Source of the DNA: Bacteroidia bacterium
Lineage (GTDB): Bacteria > Bacteroidota > Bacteroidia > Flavobacteriales > NORP286
Direction: 5' to 3'
DNA length: 5,240 nt
NCBI GenBank assembly: GCA_016763665.1
Contig: JAESTI010000402.1
Span: 1-5,240, forward strand
Shown here one piece after another: positions 1 to 5,240 of this stretch (position 1 is its first letter; every line of letters begins with the position of its first letter). The position numbers and the translations under genes were made by a program. Under the pieces are notes generated by a model, which worked only from the letters and a program-made list of their open reading frames with translations, searched no databases and was not told where the DNA came from.

Positions 1-636
1 AAAGGAAAAATTATTAAAGCCAGAACTCCGGGACAAAAGAAAATGGTTAAGCTTTCAGAAAGTAACGATATTATTTTCGCGATCGGATGTGCCGGAACAG
101 GTAAAACATATACTGCAGTTGCATTAGCAGTGAGGGCACTAAAGAATAAAGAAGTAAAAAAAATTGTACTCACTCGCCCCGCAGTTGAAGCAGGAGAAAG
201 CTTAGGATTCCTTCCTGGAGATCTTAGAGAAAAAATTGAGCCCTACTTACAACCACTATACGATGCATTGGAAGATATGATCCCCATGCAAAAGCTAGTG
301 TCTTATCTTGAACAAGGAACAATAGAAATAGCGCCATTAGCTTTTATGAGAGGGCGTACATTAGACAATGCTTGTGTTATCCTTGATGAAGCACAGAACA
401 CATCCCAACTTCAACTAAAAATGTTTTTGACAAGGATGGGACCCAGTGCAAAATTTATTTTGACAGGAGATGTCACACAGATTGATTTGCCTGATAAAAT
501 GAAATCCGGATTACAACATGCTGTTACATTGTTAAAAGGTATTAAGGGGATTGGTTTTATTCATTTAACTGAGCAGGATATCGTGAGGCATGAATTGGTT
601 AAGAAAGTTTTAAGAGCATATGAGAGTAAATCCTAA
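1..636 (+). CDS. phoH: PhoH family P-loop ATPase, 3' part (start lies before the window)
   Basis: The frame is open from base 1, so the ATG at 43 is an internal methionine. The residues before it (ARTPGQKKM) match the conserved Thr-Pro-Gly-Gln lead-in to the PhoH ATPase domain. Counting codons from base 1, the Walker A loop GCAGTGKT is at 29-36, TRPAVEAGESLGFLPGD begins at 58, Walker B VILDEAQN is at 126-133, and the LTGD motif (then VTQIDLP) begins at 154. These mark the single-domain PhoH/PhoL type; about a third of the protein, the N-terminal KH-like part, should lie upstream. The family binds ATP and is linked to RNA metabolism and phosphate starvation, but its exact substrate is unsettled. 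One oddity is Cys where the P-loop usually has Pro (GPAGTGKT). The TAA stop falls inside the first unit of a repeat that fills the gap to purC. No terminator is visible, so read-through into purC is possible. The family call is very secure. Confidence 0.95.
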   Translation, partial: KGKIIKARTPGQKKMVKLSESNDIIFAIGCAGTGKTYTAVALAVRALKNKEVKKIVLTRPAVEAGESLGFLPGDLREKIEPYLQPLYDALEDMIPMQKLVSYLEQGTIEIAPLAFMRGRTLDNACVILDEAQNTSQLQLKMFLTRMGPSAKFILTGDVTQIDLPDKMKSGLQHAVTLLKGIKGIGFIHLTEQDIVRHELVKKVLRAYESKS

Positions 637-699
637 AACCTAAACTTATAATTAAAATATTCAATTCTAAATTAATAATTCTTAAATCTAAATTTAAAA
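631..699. repeat. Degenerate heptamer tandem repeat (TTCTAAA-like) filling the phoH-purC gap
   Basis: The gap can be read as consecutive imperfect units of about 7 bases: TCCTAAA, ACCTAAA, CTTATAA, TTAAAAT, a short TTCAA, TTCTAAA, TTAATAA, TTCTTAAA, TCTAAA, TTTAAAA. The first unit contains the phoH stop codon and the last ends directly at the purC ATG. There is no G on the + strand from 627 to 701. A perfect 6-base inverted repeat (TTAAAT, 4-base loop, ATTTAA) sits at 682-697, but it is all A/T and too weak to call a terminator. No Bacteroidota promoter motif (TTTG / TAnnTTTG) is possible here because G is absent. The unit phasing was done by eye and is approximate; alternatively this is just low-complexity AT-rich leader. 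Confidence 0.55.
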
Positions 700-1653
700 A
701 TGATCACAAATCCAATAACTCAAACAGACTTCAATTTTGAAGGAACTAAAGACATTTACAGAGGAAAAGTAAGGGATATTTACAACATTCAGGACAACTG
801 TCTTGTAATGATCGCAAGTGATAGAATATCGGCTTTTGACATTGTTTTACCTAGAGCCATTCCTTATAAGGGCCAAGTACTGAATCAAATTGCTTCTAAA
901 ATGCTGAAAGCAACAGAAGACATAGTTCCTAATTGGGTTACTGAGGTTCCAGATCCAAATGTTACTATAGGAAAACGCTGTGAACCATTTCAGATCGAAA
1001 TGGTAATAAGGGGATATTTAACAGGTCATGCCTGGAGGGAATACAAAAGTGGAAACCGAAATCTTTGTGAGAATATTATGCCAGAAGGGCTAAATGAACA
1101 CGATAAGTTACCAGAACCAATAATTACCCCTACAACAAAAGCAACTGAGGGACATGATGAAGATATTTCTGCAGAAGAAATTATTAGTCAGGGAATAGTT
1201 TCGGAAGAAGATTACAACCTATTGGCTGATTACACCAAGAAACTTTTTCAGCGTGGTACGGAAATTGCAACCAATCAAGGGTTAATACTTGTTGATACGA
1301 AATATGAATTTGGAAAATACGAAGGGCTGATATATTCGATCGATGAAATACATACTCCCGATTCATCCCGTTATTTTTATATAGAAGGTTATGAAGAAAG
1401 ACAAGAAAAAGGGGAAGGACAAAAACAGCTTTCAAAAGAATTTGTAAGAGAATGGTTAATGGAAAATGGCTTCCAGGGAAAAGAGGGACAAATAATCCCT
1501 GAAATGACTGATGATTTTGTGGAGCAAGTATCTAACAGATATATTGAATTGTATGAGCAAATAACTGGGGAATCATTTAACAAAGGAGATTACTCAGAAG
1601 TTATGACAAGAATAGAAAATAACGTAAACAACTATTTAACTGTTCAGATCTAA
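700..1653 (+). CDS. purC: Phosphoribosylaminoimidazole-succinocarboxamide synthase (SAICAR synthase)
   Basis: PurC is the cytoplasmic enzyme that joins CAIR and aspartate using ATP to give SAICAR in de novo purine synthesis. The family motifs appear in order: GKVRD at residues 22-26 (nucleotide-binding loop), ASDRISAFD at 39-47, [13 protein letters not shown] at 103-115, the signature [18 protein letters not shown] at 140-157, [11 protein letters not shown] at 195-205 and [12 protein letters not shown] at 215-226. At 317 residues it is the long form resembling yeast Ade1 rather than the roughly 240-residue E. coli form, with an additional C-terminal helical stretch (about 230-317); this form is usual in Bacteroidota. 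The ATG at 700 is well placed, because the only sequence between it and an in-frame stop at 676 has no other usual start codon. The leader is A-rich without a Shine-Dalgarno, as expected for this phylum. It ends in tandem TAA TAA stops, 9 bases before the next gene. No purine riboswitch or operator is visible upstream. Confidence 0.98.
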   Translation: MITNPITQTDFNFEGTKDIYRGKVRDIYNIQDNCLVMIASDRISAFDIVLPRAIPYKGQVLNQIASKMLKATEDIVPNWVTEVPDPNVTIGKRCEPFQIEMVIRGYLTGHAWREYKSGNRNLCENIMPEGLNEHDKLPEPIITPTTKATEGHDEDISAEEIISQGIVSEEDYNLLADYTKKLFQRGTEIATNQGLILVDTKYEFGKYEGLIYSIDEIHTPDSSRYFYIEGYEERQEKGEGQKQLSKEFVREWLMENGFQGKEGQIIPEMTDDFVEQVSNRYIELYEQITGESFNKGDYSEVMTRIENNVNNYLTVQI

Positions 1654-1662
1654 TAACCAATT

Positions 1663-2784
1663 ATGAAGATCTTAGTTAATATTAGCAGAATACTTGTTGG
1701 ACTGCTATTTATTTTTTCCGGGTTCATAAAAGCAAATGATCCATTGGGCTTTTCCTACAAACTAGTTGATTATTTCACTGTTTTTGACATGGAATTCTTA
1801 AATCCAATGGCATTGGGAATGTCCATGTTCATTTGTGTAATAGAAATAGTACTTGGGTTTGCCGTATTACTGGGAACGTTCATGAATATTACCGCATGGT
1901 TGTTATTGTTAATGATCATATTTTTTACATGGTTAACAGGTTTTTCGGCTTATACAGGGGAGGTTACCGATTGTGGTTGTTTTGGAGATGCTATCAAGCT
2001 TACTCCAACGGAATCATTCATTAAAGATGTGATACTACTATTCTTTATAAGTATCATTTTCATCAAAAGAAAATCAATAGAGTTATTACTCAAAGAAAAA
2101 GTATCCCGTACACTTTTAGCCATTTCACTAATTCTTCCAACAGGGTTTACTTTCGCTTGCTACACTCATTTACCTAAAATTGATTTCAGACCTTATAAAG
2201 TGGGAAACAATATTTATGACTTAATGCAAGTACCTGATGGCGCTCCACTAGATATATTTGAATCTACTTTTTATTACAAAAACAAGACTTCAGGTGAGGT
2301 AAAAGAATTTCCACTAGATAATCTTCCTTCCGGAGATGACTGGGATTTTCATGACAGAACAGATAAAATAATCCAGGAGGGGTACAAACCTCCTATTCAT
2401 GACTTTAGTATAATAAATGTAGATGGAGATGATTATACTGAAGATTTCTTATTGGATGAAGGATTTAACTTTGTACTTATCAGTTATGATCTAGAAAATG
2501 CTATACACTCAAATGCCGATACGATCAATGCAATTGCGGACAAGGCTTCTGATGACAATTATAGATTTATCGGCATGACCGCCTCAACCGAAGGAGAGAT
2601 AAATGAGTTTAGAGATGCTACAGGAGCCAAGTATGATTTTTATTTTGCAGATGCCACTGCACTAAAAACTGTAGTCAGGTCCAACCCGGGGTTAGTTTTA
2701 CTTAAAGGAGGAGTTGTGCAAGCGAAATGGCATATCAATGATATTCCTGAACTCACCGAGTTAGAATCCAATTATCTTAAGTGA
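1663..2784 (+). CDS. DoxX-family (BT_3928-like) membrane protein with C-terminal thioredoxin-like domain
   Basis: This is a 373-residue inner-membrane protein. Hydrophobic segments lie near residues 5-23, 48-71, 77-95, 117-134 and 149-168, with the basic cytoplasmic loop KRKSIELLLKEKVSR after the fourth. By the positive-inside rule the N-terminus is cytoplasmic and the large C-terminal part (169-373) is periplasmic. The N-terminal SGFIKANDPLGF and the loop DCGCFGD (103-109) are typical of the DoxX/MauE group, and HLPKIDFRPYKVG (169-181) is a hallmark I recall for the Bacteroidota BT_3928 subfamily. Residues from about 243 (PPIHDFSIINVDGD) to the end resemble a thioredoxin/AhpC fold, including the Asn-Pro-Gly-Leu segment at 341-344 where the cis-proline loop is expected. 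That domain has no cysteine; the only ones are Cys58, 104, 106 and 166. The start is fixed by an in-frame TAA at 1654. The 9-base spacing suggests translation from the purC transcript. The function is unknown; an electron-transfer or disulfide-related role is an inference from MauE/DoxX relatives. The subfamily is fairly sure, the role is not. Confidence 0.86.
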   Translation: MKILVNISRILVGLLFIFSGFIKANDPLGFSYKLVDYFTVFDMEFLNPMALGMSMFICVIEIVLGFAVLLGTFMNITAWLLLLMIIFFTWLTGFSAYTGEVTDCGCFGDAIKLTPTESFIKDVILLFFISIIFIKRKSIELLLKEKVSRTLLAISLILPTGFTFACYTHLPKIDFRPYKVGNNIYDLMQVPDGAPLDIFESTFYYKNKTSGEVKEFPLDNLPSGDDWDFHDRTDKIIQEGYKPPIHDFSIINVDGDDYTEDFLLDEGFNFVLISYDLENAIHSNADTINAIADKASDDNYRFIGMTASTEGEINEFRDATGAKYDFYFADATALKTVVRSNPGLVLLKGGVVQAKWHINDIPELTELESNYLK

Positions 2785-2857
2785 TATACCAACTTTATTG
2801 TAGTTCAACTGTCACAATTTTTCCCTATACTTACGTAAACATTTAAAGTAATTATCT

Positions 2858-3934
2858 GTGCTTAATTATATCATAAGAAGATCTGCTTATGGTGTACTGG
2901 TGTTAGCCGGTGTTGTGGTAGTTGTATTTCTATTGTTTAATGTACTTCCCGGTGATCCTGCCCGTATGACTATGGGGCAACGCGCAGACGTAGCATCCCT
3001 TAAAGCTATTAACAAGGAATTGGGACGAGATAAGCCATTATTTACTCAATTCTTTATGTATCTAAATGATCTTTCTCCTATTTCTTTGCATGAAACACAA
3101 GACGAAGATAATTTCATGTTTTTGGATAGTACTAAATACGACTACACCAAAATAATTGATGTATCTGCAAACAAAACACTTGTATTAAAAATTCCTTATT
3201 TAAGACGGTCTTACCAAACCAAAAGAAAAGTAACAGAGATCATAACTGATGCCCTGCCAGGAACGGCTATTCTTGCACTATCAGCCATGATATTTGCAAC
3301 AATAATGGGTATTATCCTAGGTGTTATTTCGGCATTAAAACAACACTCAATGGCAGATAATTCCTCAATGGTAGTCTCAATTCTTGGAATGTCAACACCG
3401 TCATTCTTTTCAGGTATATTAATTGCATGGATATTTGGATATTTGTGGAGTGACTACACCGGGTTAAATATGACAGGAAGTTTATACACCATTGACCCTT
3501 TCAAAGGTGAAATGCTCACTTTGAAAAATCTTATTTTACCTGCTTTTACTCTCGGAATCAGACCACTCGCAATAATTGTTCAATTAACCAGGAGTTCGAT
3601 GCTGGATATTTTATCTCAAGATTATATTCGAACAGCAACTGCCAAAGGATTAAGTTATTACAAAGTTATTGTAAAACATGCTTTAAAAAATGCTTTAAAT
3701 CCTGTTCTAACAGCAATTTCAGGATGGTTTGCTTCCCTTTTAGGAGGAGCCTTCTTTGTTGAATATATTTTTTCATGGAAAGGAGTTGGCAAACTAACCA
3801 TTGATGCATTGGATAAATATGACTTTCCTATTGTCATGGGCACTGTGCTATTCATTGCTGTAATATTCGTAGTGATCAACATCATTATGGATTGCCTTTA
3901 CAGCTTTCTTGATCCTCGAATAACCTTCGATTAA
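2858..3934 (+). CDS. ABC transporter permease, DppB/OppB (BPD type 1) family
   Basis: A 358-residue inner-membrane permease of the dipeptide/oligopeptide/nickel importer class. The N-terminus MLNYIIRRSAYGVLVLAGVV followed by FNVLPGDPARM (27-37) is the classic DppB start. Further conserved blocks are ITDALPGTAILALSAMIFA before the second helix, LGIRPLAIIVQLTRSSMLDILSQDYIRTATAKGLSYYKVI carrying the EAA-type loop (around 255-275) that contacts the ATPase, EYIFSWKGVGKLTIDAL, and the terminal LYSFLDPRI. Between helices 1 and 2 the periplasmic loop is longer than in E. coli DppB by roughly 35-40 residues (about 76-115). The GTG at 2858 must be the start or very near it: an in-frame TAA lies at 2849 and the next methionine is residue 37, past the first helix. 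No partner permease, ATPase or binding protein is in the window, so the substrate cannot be assigned. The 73-base gap from doxX shows no clear promoter or terminator, so operon membership is open. Confidence 0.93.
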   Translation: MLNYIIRRSAYGVLVLAGVVVVVFLLFNVLPGDPARMTMGQRADVASLKAINKELGRDKPLFTQFFMYLNDLSPISLHETQDEDNFMFLDSTKYDYTKIIDVSANKTLVLKIPYLRRSYQTKRKVTEIITDALPGTAILALSAMIFATIMGIILGVISALKQHSMADNSSMVVSILGMSTPSFFSGILIAWIFGYLWSDYTGLNMTGSLYTIDPFKGEMLTLKNLILPAFTLGIRPLAIIVQLTRSSMLDILSQDYIRTATAKGLSYYKVIVKHALKNALNPVLTAISGWFASLLGGAFFVEYIFSWKGVGKLTIDALDKYDFPIVMGTVLFIAVIFVVINIIMDCLYSFLDPRITFD

Positions 3935-3990
3935 TTCGGTGATTCGTATATTTGTGTATTCGCAAAATCGTGTATTTGTATACTCGTTAT
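3935..3990. repeat. Degenerate 8-base tandem repeat (TTCGTRTA-like), seven units
   Basis: Directly after the permease stop the sequence can be read in seven consecutive 8-base units without a gap: TTCGGTGA, TTCGTATA, TTTGTGTA, TTCGCAAA, ATCGTGTA, TTTGTATA, CTCGTTAT. Unit consensus is about TTYGTRTA. Within it, 3944-3962 and 3968-3986 form a 19-base direct repeat with 16 identities, spaced 24 bases, which is three units. No stem with a T-run is evident, so it is not called a terminator, although it lies between converging genes. Units are imperfect and were aligned by eye. Confidence 0.65.
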
Positions 3991-3995
3991 TATTA

Positions 3996-4023
3996 TCTAT
4001 TGGCTATAAGCTATTATCTAAAG
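3996..4023. repeat. Degenerate 7-base tandem repeat (KCTATWA-like), four units
   Basis: Four consecutive 7-base units follow the 8-base array: TCTATTG, GCTATAA, GCTATTA, TCTAAAG. The word and period differ from the neighbouring array, so this is listed separately. GCTATAAGC could form only a 3-base stem and is not a terminator. No coding potential or known binding site is recognised. Confidence 0.5.
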
Positions 4024-4026
4024 ATA

Positions 4027-4047
4027 TTCTGAATCCTGAATTTTTAA
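4027..4047. repeat. Short 7-base tandem repeat TTCTGAA / TCCTGAA / TTTTTAA
   Basis: Three consecutive heptamers lie just before the convergent end of ispE. The first two differ at one base and the third is more diverged. The word TTCTGAA is one base from the TTCTAAA unit in the phoH-purC gap, so both gaps may hold members of one repeat type. With only three units, chance is a real alternative. Confidence 0.45.
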
Positions 4048-4059
4048 TCGGCCGAGTTG

Positions 4060-4875
4060 TTAAACCTTAACTACCAGGTAGTCAGGAGGAAAATTAAGCT
4101 TGGGAATTCCCTTTTCAAAAATTCCAAAAACAGAAGAACCACTTCCACTCATCGAAGCATAAAGTGCTCCTGCTTCATATAACTGATTCTTTATGGACGA
4201 AATATCAGGATATTTAGCAAAAACAGATTCCTCAAAATCATTCCCAATATCAGTTTTCCACTTTTTTATAATAGAACTGATAATATCTTTTAACAACTCT
4301 TCACGTAGCTTCGGAACCATTCCCAAATAAGCATCGGCTGTATTTACTTGAATATTGGGATTGATCAGTATGATTCTATGATCATTTAAATTGAGATCAA
4401 TTTCTTGAAGTATTTCTCCCCTACCACTCGCATAAGATGATTTATTTTCAATAAAAAAACTACAATCACTTCCAAGTTGGGAAGCATAACTTAATTTTTC
4501 ACTTAACTCTAATTTTAGATCAAACAATTCATCCAACATATTGATTGCAAATGCCCCATCAGAAGAGCCCCCTCCTAATCCCGCTCCGATTGGAATTACT
4601 TTATGAAGATGAATTTTTATTGAGGGTAAATTGTGTTTTTCATCAAGGACATTAAATGCTTTTACACATAAATTATTGGGGGAATTTCCTGGTATTTCAA
4701 TTCCTGAAGATGAAAAAATTATTTTTTCTGAATTTTGGTCTTCATTTTTAACAATCTCTAATACGTCATGTAAATGAATAGGATAAAAAATACTATCAAT
4801 ATCATGAAAGCCATCAGCCCGTTTTGAAATAACGTTTAAACCGATATTTATCTTGGCATTGGGAAAGGAAATCAT
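4060..4875 (-). CDS. ispE: 4-(cytidine 5'-diphospho)-2-C-methyl-D-erythritol kinase
   Basis: IspE phosphorylates CDP-methylerythritol with ATP in the cytoplasmic MEP pathway, making isoprenoid precursors. The 271-residue protein has the three GHMP-kinase motifs: PNAKINIGLNV (5-15) with the expected catalytic Lys8, the glycine-rich ATP loop PIGAGLGGGSSD (95-106), and SMSGSGSSVFGIF (241-253). GSDCSFF (135-141) supplies Asp137, the counterpart of the catalytic aspartate in E. coli IspE. KRADGFHDIDSIF (18-30) is the substrate-side motif of IspE proper, which separates it from mevalonate-type GHMP kinases. Length is slightly below the E. coli enzyme (about 283), with a short C-terminus, and no motif is missing. 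The ATG lies directly before the conserved PNAKIN block. It starts 4 bases after the DUF58 stop, suggesting a shared transcript and possible translational coupling. The end faces the permease gene across a repeat-filled gap with no recognisable hairpin terminator. Confidence 0.97.
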   Translation of the reverse strand: MISFPNAKINIGLNVISKRADGFHDIDSIFYPIHLHDVLEIVKNEDQNSEKIIFSSSGIEIPGNSPNNLCVKAFNVLDEKHNLPSIKIHLHKVIPIGAGLGGGSSDGAFAINMLDELFDLKLELSEKLSYASQLGSDCSFFIENKSSYASGRGEILQEIDLNLNDHRIILINPNIQVNTADAYLGMVPKLREELLKDIISSIIKKWKTDIGNDFEESVFAKYPDISSIKNQLYEAGALYASMSGSGSSVFGIFEKGIPKLNFPPDYLVVKV

Positions 4876-4879
4876 AGCG

Positions 4880-5240
4880 CTAATACAGCTTCTTTCTCTT
4901 GATCAAATAAGGAAGTAAAATTTGCTTGTAACCTTCATGAATATCAGCTTCGACAAAGTCAATTTTGTACTGACCGCACTTCAATATTAGTTGATTTTTA
5001 TATTCAGAAATTGATTTCAAATAGGTTTCTTTAATTTGATTAGGATGTACTTTTATCTCCTCTTGAGTTTCCATGTCTACAAACTTGTACGGCCGGTTAT
5101 CAAAATCAAATTCCAGCTCCTTTTTCTTGTCAGCAACATGAAACAAAATCACTTCATGCTTGTTATGTTTCAGGTGTTGTAAGGCGGAAAATAATTGCTC
5201 CGAGTTGTCTTCTAACATATCACTAAAAATTATCACCAAT
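4880..5240 (-). CDS. DUF58 domain-containing protein, C-terminal part (start lies beyond the window)
   Basis: The frame is open to the window edge. The first codon that could be mistaken for a start is TTG at 5237-5239, which is really the Leu of the conserved strand LVIIFSDMLEDN, so the gene begins outside. The visible 119 residues match the C-terminal half of the vWA-like DUF58 fold: FSD (hydrophobic strand then Ser-Asp), LFSALQHLKHNKHEVILFHVADKKKELEFDF, the RPYKFVDMETQEEIKVHPNQIKETY segment, and the ending CGQYKIDFVEADIHEGYKQILLPYLIKRKKLY. DUF58 proteins normally sit beside MoxR-type AAA+ ATPases and are often linked to the BatABD cluster in Bacteroidota, where the pair is thought to act in complex assembly or envelope stress; the biochemical role is not established. 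Whether a moxR gene lies upstream cannot be seen. The TAG stop is 4 bases before ispE. The conserved N-terminal DUF58 motif is outside the window, so the call rests on the C-terminal pattern alone. Confidence 0.87.
   Translation of the reverse strand, partial: LVIIFSDMLEDNSEQLFSALQHLKHNKHEVILFHVADKKKELEFDFDNRPYKFVDMETQEEIKVHPNQIKETYLKSISEYKNQLILKCGQYKIDFVEADIHEGYKQILLPYLIKRKKLY

Noticed and set aside
1184..1583. Two open frames on the - strand (1184-1435 and 1389-1583) inside purC
   Set aside because: They lie entirely within a clearly conserved purC reading frame, have no recognisable domain, and their residue mix is what antisense AT-rich coding DNA gives.
1833..2024. 63-codon + strand frame inside the DoxX gene
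   Set aside because: It overlaps the transmembrane coding region in another frame and its product has no recognisable motif; it is a shadow of the real gene.
2798..2833. Possible Bacteroidota promoter upstream of the permease (TATTG at 2796-2800 and TATACTTA at 2826-2833)
   Set aside because: The -7-like element matches only part of TAnnTTTG, and the 25-base spacing is longer than the usual range, so it is not listed as a feature.
2831..2838. Palindrome TTACGTAA in the doxX-permease gap
   Set aside because: It is only 8 bases, the symmetry does not extend, and there is no second copy in the window to suggest an operator.
3658..3885. 75-codon - strand frame inside the permease gene
   Set aside because: It is antisense to the conserved EAA loop and last helices of the permease, with no recognisable motif of its own.
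3916..3930. Inverted repeat TCGAA/TTCGA with 5-base loop at the permease 3' end, as a terminator
   Set aside because: It is only a 5-base stem inside the coding sequence and is not followed by a T-run.
4048..4055. Palindrome TCGGCCGA beside the ispE stop, as a terminator
   Set aside because: With no loop, a hairpin could keep only about two pairs, which is too weak for an intrinsic terminator on either strand.
4070..4082. Perfect 13-base palindrome ACTACC-A-GGTAGT in the last codons of ispE
   Set aside because: It encodes conserved-looking C-terminal residues, has a 1-base centre and no T-run; it is most simply explained by chance in coding sequence.
1..5240. A hidden defence system, mobile element, CRISPR array or structured RNA
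   Set aside because: Both strands are almost fully occupied by six recognisable housekeeping genes. The three gaps (63, 73 and 125 bases) hold no spaced palindromic repeats, transposase fragments, tRNA-like folds or recognisable riboswitch cores.

Overview
This window reads as an ordinary chromosomal housekeeping segment from a member of the Bacteroidota, probably a Cytophagales-like marine or environmental lineage. The assignment rests on protein style (a long eukaryote-like PurC, a DoxX protein of the BT_3928 type, a Bacteroidota-type DppB permease), AT-rich DNA, and gene starts preceded by A/T-rich leaders instead of Shine-Dalgarno sequences. No rRNA, tRNA, CRISPR array, insertion sequence, prophage gene or defence system was found.

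Layout: (1) 1-636, + strand, the 3' part of a PhoH-family ATPase whose start lies before the window. (2) 700-1653, +, purC. (3) 1663-2784, +, a five-helix DoxX-type membrane protein with a C-terminal thioredoxin-like domain, 9 bases after purC and probably co-transcribed with it. (4) 2858-3934, +, a DppB/OppB-type ABC permease with a GTG start. (5) 3935-4059, a gap between converging genes built almost entirely from degenerate 8-base and 7-base tandem repeats. (6) 4060-4875, - strand, ispE. (7) 4880-5240, -, the C-terminal third or so of a DUF58 protein, 4 bases upstream of ispE and probably in the same operon.

The genes do not form one pathway. They cover RNA-associated ATPase activity (PhoH), de novo purine synthesis (PurC), an uncharacterised membrane redox-like protein, solute import (permease), isoprenoid precursor synthesis (IspE) and a MoxR-associated vWA-like protein (DUF58).

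No convincing new biological system was found. The most unusual structure is in the spacers. The phoH-purC gap and the permease-ispE gap are both made of imperfect short tandem repeats. They share a TTCTRAA-like heptamer, and the first gap belongs to a 75-base stretch with no G on the + strand. The doxX-permease gap lacks this structure. The second point worth following is the DoxX protein, which is predicted to display a Cys-Gly-Cys loop and a cysteine-free thioredoxin-like domain on the same (periplasmic) side.
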